64,000 nucleotides of DNA from Melieria omissa. Its lineage: Eukaryota > Arthropoda > Insecta > Diptera > Ulidiidae. Location: assembly GCA_963971225.1 (NCBI GenBank), contig OZ020269.1:85598450-85662449 (forward strand), given 5' to 3'. The notes beneath the pieces are model-generated. The model worked only from the letters and a program-made list of their open reading frames with translations, was not told the DNA's origin and ran no database searches. The first letter of the stretch is position 1; the number at the start of each line of letters is the position of its first letter. A program made the translations under genes and the position numbers. Positions 47,991 through 58,569 of this stretch are shown piece by piece.

Positions 47991-48037
47991 TACAGATTAA
48001 CACCGATTCTTGTAATTCGCATCTATTCCATGTGGAT

Positions 48038-48259
48038 CAGTGTAGCCAGATCAGGAGATTTCCTACTAGATTAAGGAGATTCTTGGCCTTTTAGGATAAT
48101 TTTTAGGAGGAAGAATGGTTTAAGAGAAAGTTTAGGGGATTTATATTTTATTTTAGGGAATTTTTTGATCCTTTGTGGATTTTAGGAGATTTTTGAGTAA
48201 CGAAGTACGATGTATTGGGAACACTGGCAACTGGTCATTTCAGGTATTTGGCAACATTG
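48038..48259 (+). mobile_element. hAT-type miniature element, copy 1 (222 bp, internally deleted)
   Basis: The left end is CAGTGTAGCCAGAT and the right end in reverse is CAATGTTGCCAAAT. ATGTGGAT is duplicated exactly on both sides (48030-48037 and 48260-48267), an 8 bp target duplication typical of hAT insertion. The body contains AGGAGATTTCCT, TTTTTAGGAGGAAGAATG and GATGTATTGGGAACACTGGC, all shared with the copies at 51813 and 59959, but the central ~400 bp of those copies is missing. No coding sequence. Confidence 0.92.
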
Positions 48260-48299
48260 ATGTGGATAGCAATAAAAGAAGCCAAGTGTTTCAACAGCT

Positions 48300-48350
48300 C
48301 GAGCTGAGAATCGAACCTAGGACCTCTGGTATCTGCCATGCGAAGCTATT
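48300..48350 (-). mobile_element. tRNA-like B-box fragment of a SINE
   Basis: The minus strand reads GGCAGATACCAGAGG, then TCCTAGGTTCGATTCTCAGC, which contains a canonical B box and resembles CCCTAGGTTCCATTCCTAGC at 50688 in SINE family B. The A box is not clear. Confidence 0.4.
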
Positions 48351-48656
48351 TGAAAAGCTATTATTGACTTGTTACCTCATAGAAAAGTTTAGATGAAACA
48401 CTTTTTTATTATAATTTACTTTAACCATGGCAACCCTGCAATTAAATTGTTTTATAGCGGCCCATCCCAGCCGGAGCCGGAATCCAGGAATTTAATTAAA
48501 ATTGCAAAACACTCGAACGTGGCAGAAACGTGGAATGAGGCCAAATGTGTTTTACGTTAACCGCAAAAAGGGCTAAATTGCATTTTGCAAATTGCCGGAC
48601 ATTGACGGCGGAAGGGGAGCAGTCAACGGAAAATCAGTATAAAGTGCACAAAAACC

Positions 48657-48743
48657 ATGGCAATGCAGGACGAAACGACTGAGTTTGATGTGTGGAGTGG
48701 AGGCGCTAATCCGGGTATTGGGCGGATGTGGCACCGGCTACAG
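48657..48743 (+). CDS. Possible first coding exon of an unidentified host gene
   Basis: The ATG at 48657 sits in an ACCATGG context. The frame runs 29 codons, beginning MAMQDETTEFDVWSGG and ending RMWHRLQ, and reaches CTACAG/GTGAGT at 48743/48744, a consensus splice donor. The next 100 bases close the frame (TAA near 48774) if unspliced, giving 40 residues. An in-frame TGA lies about 54 bases upstream, so this ATG would be the true start. The region is GC-richer than its flanks. The peptide is not low-complexity and not a product of a visible repeat, but I do not recognise it. No downstream acceptor was identified in the window. A chance frame remains quite possible. Confidence 0.35.
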
Positions 48744-50134
48744 GTGAGTGACGAGGTGATAAAAGGTGCGAATTAAGAGATCGGAAATGTGTGCGGCAAA
48801 AGGGTGAATGCGTTGGTGGCACAAGGGGGGAACGCATGCTGCAAATGCATTGATGGGCGACGCCAGTCAATGCGATTGCGGATGTTGTGTAATTAATGTC
48901 GTTGATAAACTGTTGCTGCAATGTTGCCAGCAGCAATGGCTGCCGCAATTAAAGTTCTTTACAACCGGCAGCGTGTTGCACGCGCCGATGCGGACTCGAG
49001 GCGAATCGAATTCGGGCGCGCAGCGTTGCAACAATATCCGCCGGGCGTCGTGTGGCACTTAACGTGGCCATCACATAAACGACACAGTGCAGCAATTTCG
49101 CGGCAGCCAAACATAAATCACATTTGCGCTGCAAATAGACTAATTAAATAAAATTTAATTGCAGTGTACGCACAGAGCAGTTGCGACGACTATGCTGTGC
49201 CTTGTTTGGTTTCCGAGTTGTCTGCATTGGCATTTCTTTCTCAATCGATATTTGTGGTTTTTTACACAGCAAACGTATAAGCTATTTGTGCAACATGTTG
49301 CAAGTGCTGTGTTGCAACTACACTGAAGAAAAAAAAAAACATTGTAATCAAAAAAACAGCGCACGCAATCCGCTTAAAATCACCAAAACCATCAAAATGC
49401 CATAACAACAGTCGCGCATTTGTATTGGACGCAGCTGTCGCAGTTTATTCCACTTCTATCTCGTTTTCTCTTTCTCCCATTCACTCTCTGTCTGTCTCTC
49501 ATGCAGCTGGCTTGAATGGGCGTTTTTGTCGCTGTGTCGTTGTCAGAATTTGTCATTAATGGCCTTTTATGGCCGCCGCTTTGACAACTCAAATTTGCCA
49601 ACATTTTTGGTGCTGACTCGTTTTATTCCCCTTTCCCCGCAACATTTGTCTGAGTTGTATAAAATATGTGACACATAGTTGAAGTGTTCGCTCGCCAATG
49701 TTGCTAATTAGCAGCACATAAATTAAAATTGACTAATTTGATTAAATATTTGCACATTTCTGTTATAATTGAATGAAATTAAAAAATACCAACATAAAAC
49801 ATACTTTTTAAAACACAATAAATGCATTTTTGTATGGTTGTAAATAATGAATGACACTAATTAAAAAGAAATTGAATAATGGTTGTTGAAAAAAGATCAG
49901 GAATGGTGTGGATACAGTTGCAGAAACGGTAGCAAATGTCGAGCATCTTCCTAGAAAAATCCCAAAATTCATTGCCTCGCGAATTTGACTCGAACGGCAG
50001 ATGCGCTGAGTTTTGGAGTATTCATGAATTTTCTATTTTTGTTTCTAGAAAAATTTGTACAACAACGAAATAATTGTTCCAATCGGACAAGTAGTTTGAA
50101 AAATATTCTGTTTCAACTACTGCAAACTGTATAA
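48744..50134. other. No gene seen; GC-richer DNA beyond the exon candidate
   Basis: The stretch 48.75-49.15 kb is open on both strands in several short frames of 60-84 codons, none with a domain. A TCTCTTTCTCCC...TCTCTCTGTCTGTCTCTC pyrimidine tract lies near 49455-49500. Confidence 0.45.
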
Positions 50135-50632
50135 AAATGGTAAATTTTATATGGCAGCCACCTTAAAAGTTCAAGGTAGGAGCTATGTATGTTTGAAGAA
50201 AATATTTGGAAGAAAAAATAAATAGAAGTTGGTCTAACATTTGATCTGTCTAGGAGCAGCCTGAGAGCGGTGTGAAGCTTAATTCATAAGAATCGAGCAT
50301 ATTCTATAAGTTTTGCATACAAGATCCCTAAAGCAATAAATAAGAGTAAAGTAAAAGTAAAAGAAAGAAAGTAAGTTTATTATTTTGAAAAGAGTTTTGG
50401 AAGAGAAAACAAATGGGAGTTTATCTGATATGAAACATCTGTATACGACCTGAAAAAATTTGCATATAATTTTATAAAAACGCCCATTTTGTATGATTGG
50501 TCCGTTTATAAGTTGATGACTTGGGGCCATCGCGTTCGAAAAAAGTTAAGAAAATGAATTTAATTTAATTGAGGTAGGTCCTACATTTCATTGTTCTAGC
50601 AGCAACTTCTGAGCAACTATGTAGTAACTTCC
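50135..50632. repeat. Dispersed repeat family C, copy 2
   Basis: TTTTATATGGCAGCCACCTT near 50145 and CCCATTTTGTATGATTGGTC near 50483 bracket blocks shared with 39395-39700: GTATGTATGTTTGAAG, TTTGGAAGA, GTTGGTC and finally AGCAGCAACTTCTGAGCAAC. The family B SINE begins directly after it. Confidence 0.7.
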
Positions 50633-50970
50633 GGCCCGCCTTGATATTCCAGTGGATAGCGCGCTGGCTTCTCATGCCAGGGGCCCTAGGTTCCATTCCT
50701 AGCTCGGCCTGGTGACAAAACCTCCAAGTATGAAAGAAAAACAGTCAACCGTTGTTCGGATTCGGCGTTGAATTGTTGGTCCCCTCAATTCCATTTCCCC
50801 CATCCGTTTGAAATGTGTGTTGTAACACATGTTAAAGACACTTTATGGCACTCTCCTCCTCTATCCATTCCCTTCTCCTACTCTCCCCATGGATACATAA
50901 CAATGATCGAAATACACTAAGTGCTATGCAAGGCTTGTAGTCTTCTTTCTTAGCCTCACATCATCACATC
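50633..50970 (+). mobile_element. tRNA-derived SINE, family B
   Basis: The head has TATTCCAGTGGATAGCGCGC in the A-box position, CTGGCTTCTCATGCCAG that folds as a perfect five-pair anticodon arm with CTC in the anticodon position, and CCTAGGTTCCATTCCTAG, a B box within a five-pair T arm. The arms suggest a Glu-like tRNA ancestor. The body includes CCCATCCGTTTGAAATGTGT and GTTGTAACACATG; the tail includes ACTAAGTGCTATGCAAGG and TTGTAGTCTTC. It is distinct from family A. It is not a functional tRNA because the acceptor ends do not pair well and a long tail follows. Fragments lie at 35085 and 47890. Confidence 0.82.
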
Positions 50971-51812
50971 ATTATGTGGTAATTTTTTGGAATTCGTCTG
51001 ATGAAATTTACTTCCACTTCAACTTGTTGGATCCTGGATTTTCTCCTCTAATCATAGAAAATCTAATGTTTCGAAATGTATCTGGAAGTCGTTTTAACGA
51101 ATCACCTTTAAACACAAAAATACATTGAGTGAGCTGTTTTATCTCTGTGCGAAAATTGATTCCTTGTTCTCACTATTTTCCACTTCTGAATCCGTGCTCT
51201 CCTGATATTCCGCGTCTTGCATTGCATTTAGTTTTTTGCTTTTAAATACTTGAAATATTTTACTGTTTTCTTGTGTCGGGTTACATATGTTAAATAGCTC
51301 TCTGGGCCGAATGACATACTTATTTAGGTATCAAAATCGCCTCGTTGAAATACCACAAGGAGAAAGTGATCTATCTTACTCCAAGTCGGAGAGCCTTAAC
51401 AAGTCCATTTGTCTTGTGGATAGACCCTAGCAATTCTCTGATTTTTACTGACTAACTGACAGAGGTGATTCAATTTTTCGAAGAAGGGAGAGCCTTTGCC
51501 ATCTTCATCTAGAGAGAGCCAGGTAGTGACAGGCAAAGTGATTTATAGTTCCTTCTTCTTCATAATTTTCGCAATTGTGGCAATAGTTGTAACTTTCAAG
51601 AACAAATCTGTTGGCATGACATCCGTATAGACAATTGATTGAGTGTTTCGGAATGACAGTGCATTGGCTTTGCAGGTTGGTGTACGTATTCTCGGATCAA
51701 AATGGTTGAGGAATGATCTACGTCGAATACATAAATTGCACGGCGTACTTTCTAATGTGGAATCACGCTGAAAGACTGGGGTTGCCTCGCCACAATTTCT
51801 GCTGAAGCTATC
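50971..51812. other. No gene seen; possible decayed retrotransposon
   Basis: A 115-codon minus frame (51890-51543) overlaps the adjacent hAT element. Its non-element part (for example STPCNLCIRRRSFLNHF) has no domain I can name. Even base composition hints at old coding DNA. Confidence 0.35.
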
Positions 51813-52591
51813 CAGTGTTGCCAGATCAGGAGATTTCCTCCTAGATTTAGGAGATTCTCGGCCTTTAAGAAGAATTTTTAGGAGGAACAATTGTTCAGGA
51901 GAAAATGTAGGAAAATGTATTTATTATGTTAGGGGATTTTTCTGATCCTTAGTGGATTTTTAGGAAATTTTTGGGTAATGAAGTATGATGTATTGGGAAC
52001 ACTGGCAGCAAAACGTATTGTGTAAAAATTTGTAAGCTTACAAAATGTAAGCTCGTTCTATCTCGTTCTCACTTATTTCTGTTACAAAGAAATCCCACCA
52101 AACATGGCACTTTTTATTTAATTCATTTGTTATATGTTTTGTTTTTGTTAAGATTTTGTTTGTAAGCTGAAGATGAATAAAAAGAGGCTGCATTAAAAAA
52201 TTAAATGTATATGCAGTCGTGTCTGGATATAGTGAACTAATTATTGCAAGGCCTGTTCACAGTATCGAGGTTGTTCACTATATCAAGGTTAGCATTTTTG
52301 TTCAAAAACTCGTTGTATTTGCTCAAAAAACAGTTTTTGTTTCTTGATTAAAATTTTTTTCAATATTTAGAGGTTCCATATGAAAATTTGGGTGGTCACT
52401 ATATCGAGGTGTTCACTATATCGGGTGTTCACTATACCCAGACACGTTTAATTCTTTAAAAACTTAGTTTAAAGTTTAATTCTTTTAAATCTACGCAGAT
52501 TATAAAGATTTTTTTAACTTTTAGGAGGAAATTTCAGTATTTTGTTTTTTTAAATTTAGAAGAAAGTCATTTCAGATATCTGGCAACATTG
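51813..52591 (+). mobile_element. hAT-type non-autonomous element, copy 2 (779 bp with nested insert)
   Basis: Starts CAGTGTTGCCAGATCAGGAG and ends TTCAGATATCTGGCAACATTG, giving inverted ends of about 14 bases. The flanks AAGCTATC and CCGCTGTC agree at five of eight positions, a decayed 8 bp duplication. Internal blocks TGTAAGCTCGTTCTATCTCG, TGGCACTTTTTATTTAATTC and AAGCTGAAGATGAATAAAAA match, in order, the inverted copy at 59959-60551. A 228 bp pogo-like element is inserted at 52219-52446. No transposase frame. Confidence 0.9.
52219..52446. mobile_element. 228 bp pogo-like miniature element nested in hAT copy 2
   Basis: The left end is CGTGTCTGGATATAGTGAAC and the right end in reverse is CGTGTCTGGGTATAGTGAAC, 19 of 20 matching. 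GTTCACTATATCGAGG-type phrases repeat inside both ends, a layout seen in pogo/Tigger-type elements. No coding capacity. hAT copy 3 lacks this insert and shows the empty site. Confidence 0.85.
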
Positions 52592-53185
52592 CCGCTGTCA
52601 TTCCGAAAAAAATTAAAAATCCTAGGTTCTTCGTTTTCAACTCTCGACTTTCGAGTCGAGATTTCACCTCTTGACATCAGATACTTAGATAGTGGGGCTT
52701 ATACTCAATTCAGACAGCCAGCTAAATGCGTAATTAAGAAATTTTTTAAATTTTACTTTAAAATGAGCCTAATTTGTCATAAAAATGCCAATTTAGCTAA
52801 TTGCAATGAGCTCAAAATTTAGCATAAATTGGGCCCGATTTGCCATGCAACCCTGAGTTGTTGTTGTTATCAATAAACAAATTCATTCACAATAGACCGA
52901 ACGAAACGAAAATGAGAAACTGACAAAAGCAAAAGACGTTTGTTAACATTTACTGCCTTTGAAATTTCGTTTAAAAATTAATAAATGTTTTTGAGAAAAA
53001 CGTTCTTCCCTCAAAACAAAAACATGTTCGATAACATTATTGATAACAGTTAAATTGAGGTGTAAGCTGACTGACGTGTGAACAGCAAGAACGATAAACT
53101 TAATTATTGATTAATTTGCCAAAATGTATTTAGCTGTCTGAACGAGACATTAAGGAAGTTAGGGAAGTTGCATCATCCCAAAGTG
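52592..53185. other. No gene seen
   Basis: AT-rich DNA. The 77-codon frame at 52589-52822 overlaps the end of the hAT element and has no domain. Confidence 0.5.
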
Positions 53186-53280
53186 ATATCACAAGGAGTC
53201 ATCGCTCTGTGTTTGAGTCAGCCTTTTCCGAAGAAGGCAGTCAATTCAACTCAACCTAACCTAACTTAACGATTACTGGC
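53186..53280 (+). mobile_element. Probable LINE 3' tail relic
   Basis: GATATCACAAGGAGTCATCG, GTGTTTGAGTCAGCC and then CTCAACCTAACCTAACTTAA follow the order seen after the LINE coding relic at 43682-43990. The TAACC-type tail explains at least some of the CCTAACC phrases across the window. Confidence 0.45.
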
Positions 53281-54689
53281 ATTGTATGTGTTGCAGTTTT
53301 AATTAACTACACTAATTAAAGATTGAAAATTTCACTTCCAATTTTAAAAATCTAACTCACAAAATAATAAGGTAACACTTATGATTTTCTTTAGTTTGAG
53401 ATGCCAACAAGCATCTTCTCCTTTTTAAAGTTATTACTGTTGCATCAGTGGATTCACTTTTTTGAGTGATTGAATATGTTTGTGCTCTTTCAAACTTCAT
53501 CTTCACATTCCTCAAGGTCCAAGTCAGTGAAAATCTTCACTTTCCGCATAAACCCGTTCGCCATTTCATTCTCTTGATTATTCACAACTTTTTAATTTAA
53601 AGTTGAAATGGAAAATTAATTAAGTCTGGGAAAAATTCAATTACAATTGGACACAAGCACAAGTGCTCACTTTTTCGCACTTTTCACCAGTGATGCAGTG
53701 ATGAAAAAGAGTGAAACAGAAAGAGATGGCAAGACAGGAACTGCATGCAAGTGAGACGAACGCAGGCAATTCACTTTATTTCAGTTCAAGTGTGTAATTG
53801 CAAAGTGAAATCAAATGGTGCGTGTTGTTGCTATTGTAACTGTTTAAAGTTTTCATGGCTCGTAGCTTTAACGGGTTTTCTGGCCTATTTAAAGCAAAGA
53901 GGCTACGTGGCAAACGAAGAAGTGAAACAAACATTTCTTTTTATTATCACAAAAAGTGTGTGTGAGCAACTAACAAGTCAACAAATATTTTTTTTGCATT
54001 TTATTTTGCAGAAAAGTGTGTGTCTGTCGGTGTGTGAAGTTCTTGAACTTTCCAAGTATTAAATTTCATTGAGGCATTTTTCGGCTGTCAAATTCTATTT
54101 TTTCATGTGTGTGAGTGTGAATTTGTTTGTGTTGTTGGCGCTGCAGCCACAAATCACCAGCCAACCGGCCAACATTTTCTTTTGCAAAAATTGGCGCTAT
54201 CACGTTGCTTTATGTATATGTAGGTGTATGTATGTATTTGTATGTATATGTGTACATGACTGTGTGTGCTTCTACGTGAGTTGGATTTATCTTTGGATAC
54301 ATTGAAACGTTGTAAAAAAAACATTTTTGTTGCTATTTGCTAGTCAAGAAAAATAAATGTGTAACACAAATTTCTTTGAAATTCTTACTTTGTTCTTCTT
54401 TCCGGGTTTTAAATTTCTATGTTGAATTTTTTCTTTTTTTATTGGTTTTTTCTGCTTCGTAGAATCATTTACCTGCAAAGAAAAATGTAAGAAAAATTAT
54501 TGTTAGTCATCGAGGGCAACTAGTGGTTAAAAATTTAATCAAATTTAATAGCAAAATGAAAACAAAATGATTAATCATGAGAGAATAAAATTTCGAAATA
54601 ATGAAGAAAGATTTGAAGTTTGAAAATATATTGTTTTCCTAAAAGTATGCTTCAAAAAGTTTAAATGCTGAACTGAGTAGAAAACTGTT
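53281..54689. other. No gene seen; one CCTAAAAGTATGC site
   Basis: CCTAAAAGTATGCTTCAAAAA lies at 54638-54658. A 105-codon frame at 53745-54062 starts at GTG-like context in mixed-composition DNA with GTGTGTG runs and has no domain. Confidence 0.5.
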
Positions 54690-55310
54690 CGGAAAAATGT
54701 TGCTGCGTTGCCTTTTTTCGATGTCAAGTCAGCTTTTAGGAATATTGTCCTTCTTCGACATCTTTGTCGTGTCGTCTCTCTGTGATGTTCAGTTCATGGG
54801 TCAGCAAAGTAAGGAAGGTAGGTAAAATAGGTAAGTAAAGTACGGAAGTACGTAACGCGAAGGAATCTCTTCTTATTTAGAAATTGCTTTCTGCAGAGGA
54901 AAATTGTTGCTGCATTTCCTATTTCAATGTCAAGTCTTCTCTTAGGAACATTTTCCTTCTTCAATCCTTTGTCCTTTGTTGCGTCCTCTCTCTGTGATGT
55001 CCAGTTCATGGGTAAGTAACGTAAGGAAGGTAGGTAAGATAGGTAAGTAACGTACGGAGAAGGAATCTCTGGAGAATAAATCTCTCCTTACTTGGAAATT
55101 GCTTTCTATTGAGGAAAATTTTTGCTGTGTTGCTTTTTTCGATGTCAAGCCATCTTTTAGGAACATTTTCCTTCTTCAATCCTTTGTCCTTTGTTGCGTC
55201 CTCTCTCTGTGATGTCCAGTTCATGGGTAAGTAACGTAAGGAAGAATTATGAGTAACTCTTTTCTCTTCTCTTTATCTCTTCTTACTTGGAAATTGCTTT
55301 TTATAGCTTT
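54690..55310. repeat. Three tandem copies of a ~215 bp unit
   Basis: GTTCATGGG recurs at 54792, 55004 and 55219 (spacing 212 and 215). Each unit also carries TTTCGATGTCAAG, TTTTAGGAACATTTTCCTTC, TTGCGTCCTCTCTCTGTGAT, TAAGGAAGGTAGGTAA and GGAAATTGCTTTCTA. Copies 2 and 3 are nearly identical over their second halves; copy 1 is more diverged. Minus-strand frames repeat accordingly (MNWTSQREDATKDKGLKKEN twice). Confidence 0.93.
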
Positions 55311-55660
55311 CGTTTTCACAAATGCTTTTATGTTTCAATTTTTGTTATTCGTCACGTAGAGCATAGAGAAAATTAATTAACAAAGCAATTTGTGTGCATG
55401 GAAATGCGAATTTGTTTCCAAATAATCGTTTAATGCAGAAATCCGTTGGAAAGAGTGGAGTATTGAAATAATTAAGCTGGCGATAGGTTGATTTCAAAAA
55501 GTGTCGTTATCAGTGGAATGAGGTGTCACCTCACCTTTTTAAAGTTAAATATTGGATGAAAGGTTCCCAATGAAATGAAATATTCCCAAATATGCGAAAT
55601 AGTCGTTATTTGAAAATTGTTGGTTTTAACAATAAAATTCTCCACTTTCACCTATCTTTT

Positions 55661-55924
55661 CGAATTGCGATCTAAAACAATGAGCCAATCAAATCCTGAA
55701 GAATTATTATCTTCTTATAGTTAGAAATGGGACTTATTTCAATTTTAATGCCTTAAATTCTAATTTAATTCTTTTCAATTTTGAATAACCCGAAGTTGAA
55801 TTCAAAATTACAAAGAATCAAATTAGTATTTAAGGCATAAAGATTGAAATAATTCCTACTTCTAACTATTTATAAGAAGATACGAATTCTTCAGGGTTTA
55901 ATTGGTTTTTTGATTGAGATTGCA
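55661..55924. repeat. ~260 bp near-palindromic hairpin
   Basis: The left arm (55661-55786) reads CCAATCAAATCCTGAAGAAT, TATCTTCTTATAGTTAGAAA, ATTTCAATTTTAATGCCTTA and ATTCTTTTCAATTTTGAA. The right arm (55801-55924) in reverse reads CCAATTAAACCCTGAAGAAT, TATCTTCTTATAAATAGTTA, ATTTCAATCTTTATGCCTTA and ATTCTTTGTAATTTTGAA. The loop is about 14 bases. A transcript would fold into one long stem of roughly 120 pairs. It is either a fold-back element or a hairpin-RNA source. No promoter seen. Confidence 0.9.
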
Positions 55925-56172
55925 GAGTAACCGAAGATGTACTAGAAATAACCATAGACCATGCGATGAGATGATTTGCGATGAGATGACAAAGATCCCT
56001 CATTATACCTCAAGGAAAACAAGGGCTCTTAGTTCTACATATGTTTTTTGAATTCAACTTTAAGTCAGCCAGTTAGCTAAGCAGACATAAGCAAGTTCGT
56101 AATACATATTGAAGGATCTGAAATCATTTAAATATGAGAAAAAAAAACACTCGTATGTTTTCAATCTTTCTC

Positions 56173-56545
56173 TGAATAGAACGGAACAATGGCAGAGCAG
56201 ATGGCGCAACCTTCTCATAGATGAAAAAGACGGATAAGGTGGCAGATGTTGGCATGGAAACTGGCTGAAGTGTTCCTATTCACCACCTAATCACAATCAC
56301 GCAACTGTTATGTACTGAGTGGGTCTTGGCGAGACATATTGGGGTACAATGTCAAGTAAAGAAGTGTAGCAGAGAAAGGGGAAAATGCCGGCGACAAAAA
56401 TCAAAATCTTCATTGTGCATAAACATGTGAAGGATACAGAAGTAACAAAAAAAATGACGTGAATTATTGTTGTGTCGACCAAAATGTCGACGATAATGAT
56501 GTCAACCTTTCACTGAAAGGACCGGACAATGGCAGAGCAGATGAC
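56173..56545. repeat. Direct duplication of GGACAATGGCAGAGCAGATG
   Basis: GAACGGAACAATGGCAGAGC with AGATGGCGCA near 56177 and GGACCGGACAATGGCAGAGC with AGATGACTCA near 56517 are about 340 bp apart, each preceded by a CTTTCWCTGAA word. They could be ends of a duplicated or inserted segment. Confidence 0.55.
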
Positions 56546-57319
56546 TCATACTCACTAAGGCAGCTTTTTTAAGATTGACTTGTAATCTTGAATTATATGA
56601 ACAACTTAACGTTATTCTTAAGAGCAGCGGTGTACATTAACACAAGATAGAGTTTTAGGATTTCATTTATTTGGTTTATTTGGTTTTTAAAATGAAAAAA
56701 AAAATTATCTTGACATCATTTTTGTTTTGCAAGACTTGAAGATTTTTGTGTGCTTAGCGGCTTCGATGAATCGTTTGTATTTTCTTTATAAAAGAAAATA
56801 CGCAAAGAAATCCTTAGTGTGCAAAAATGCAAGTAAATATTTAATAAATGAGCGTAATTTTACTCGCATGAAATCGTAAAGGAAACTGAGGCTGCACAGT
56901 TGGTTACTTTTAAACAAAATAGAGTATTTTTTTCGATTACTTCGATTGAAAAACATGAAAATTTTTAGTAACAAATATTCAAGAAATACATTTTCTTGGC
57001 TTGCATTGACAAGCACACAAATACACTTGATTTATGGTGTACATTGTTTTTGGTTTTTACTTACATTTGTTTTTACATCATATCCATGTAGGAAACATCT
57101 TCTTCGAAAGAAAGTTTTTTGTTTTATTTTGAAACTTGGTTAAAGATTACTTTTGCAATTGTGGTTAACAAAATTTTGGGCAGGTGGCAACCCTGGCTTT
57201 ATATTCATAGATGAGCGTCACTGTTGACGTTGCTTGCGAGTAGCAGAATGGTCCTCACAGCTTTAGAAAGTATGATAGAGTATGACTTTTTAATGATAAA
57301 GCTTCGGCGAAAAAGGTGT
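56546..57319. other. No gene seen
   Basis: AT-rich DNA with Phe/Lys-rich chance frames only. Confidence 0.5.
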
Positions 57320-57500
57320 TCGATGCGGTAGTTGAAGGTTGACGGCGAAGTGGAGGGCCGTGCTCACGGTGGAAGGACTAAGTTGAGGACGTCCTTGTTG
57401 TCCTCTTGTTGTAACCAACTGGAGAAGGCGCGCGCAAAGCAGAGGCGGCAGGTCGTAACCCGATAACGGGTTGTTATGGCCATTTAAGTATGTAAGTGGT
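57320..57500 (+). mobile_element. Possible LINE carboxy-terminal relic
   Basis: With frameshifts the plus strand gives SRWKD, then VEDVL, then VTNWRRRAQSRGG, reminiscent of the W-D..V..DL...G...W...A..R..W motif at the end of several non-LTR retrotransposon polyproteins. It is followed by GTTATGGCCATTTAAGTATG and a TAAGTGGTAAGTAAG tail. The frame is broken. The frames downstream at 57655-57879 are unrecognised. Confidence 0.35.
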
Positions 57501-57986
57501 AAGTAAGAATGAATTTTCAACCAAGGATGAGAAGATTGCTGAAAGCAATTAAGCCATTAAATAACTAGAATGATTTATCAGATCCTGCCGAAGGATTTGC
57601 AGTGCTCGGAGCGTTTCGCCATGGAGTGTTGTGCATGTTTGAAAGGATTTTTTCATGTCCAAAGCGTTTTTTCCAATCAAATCAGAACAATTTCGTAATC
57701 AGTCCATAAATGGACCTTGGACGTTTGTTTTCAAACTCAAGGTGGGAGCAAAGGGTTATGGTGCAACTTTTGGAGATATGACAAGAGGCAAAATCCATGG
57801 ATCGGAACAGCTCAATTGGATGCGAATTGAACCCACCGGGCGATGTCGATCTGTTCTATGGCTGGCAAGTTCTCACTGAACTGCTTCCATATGATTAGCG
57901 ATCCCGGCGTTTTGCCCTTTAGTGCCAATTAGTGCCTTCAAGTCAAAGCTCTTGGAGAAGCTTTTTGACAAATATCATTAACATTT

Positions 57987-58371
57987 TGTAACGATGAGGC
58001 ACTCTGTTGCTGTGCAATGTATGAATGCTTTTACGGGCATACTTTTAGGCACGCACTTTGAGTACGGTACACTTGCTATAATTCCGATATGGCAAGGATG
58101 TACGAGAATGGTCGAGCATTGTCCTATTGGAATGTGCAGTCGGCGCGATAACCAGACAGGTATAAAAGGCAGCAGTGTGCAGCGCAGAGACGAGTCTGAT
58201 TTGAGCAAGCAAAGGGGAAACATGCAATAGTAGTAGTGTTAAGATAACCAAAGTGAAGATTTGTAAATAAAGTGATGGTTGGTTTCTGACTGCGTTTTGC
58301 GCTGAATAATTAAGTGGTTTTATTTTCAAGCACAATCCAGATACGAACTTAGAGAAGTCATTTTCGTAACA
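57987..58371 (+). mobile_element. Solo LTR of a retrotransposon (385 bp)
   Basis: It begins TGTAACGATGAGGC and ends TTTTCGTAACA, giving TG...CA ends with a short inverted TGTAACGA / TCGTAACA. TATAAAAGG at 58161 fits a promoter, with a start expected near 58190. AATAAA at 58266 fits a polyadenylation signal. A diverged relative lies at 42065-42250. No internal region, primer-binding site or second LTR is visible. Flanks ATTT and ATAT are only a weak target duplication. The family could be gypsy-like or BEL-like. Confidence 0.7.
58037..58050 (-). other. CCTAAAAGTATGC motif inside the solo LTR
   Basis: GCATACTTTTAGGC on the plus strand is an exact inverted copy of the motif clustered at 44.2-44.7 kb. 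Confidence 0.5.
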
Positions 58372-58569
58372 ATATATATTTTGTTTGAGTGCCCTCGTGA
58401 ACACAGGCGGCTAACAGACAAACCAAAGCATATATGTTAGATCGATTCTTCTGCAATTTTCTTCTTCTTGAAAGCAATTTTCTTTGCAAGTCATGACTCG
58501 TTTTATAACAAAGTAAAAGTTTTCAAGCGTCATCAGATGTGGGGTTTCAAGCTTTTAATCGATTTTTAC

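Noticed and set aside
50633..50705. Functional tRNA gene for Glu
   Set aside because: Anticodon and T arms fold, but the acceptor stem does not pair well, there is no terminator after it and a SINE body follows.
54794..55224. Duplicated gene family encoding MNWTSQREDATKDKG
   Set aside because: The similar peptides arise because the DNA is a ~215 bp tandem repeat; no domains and unstable frames.
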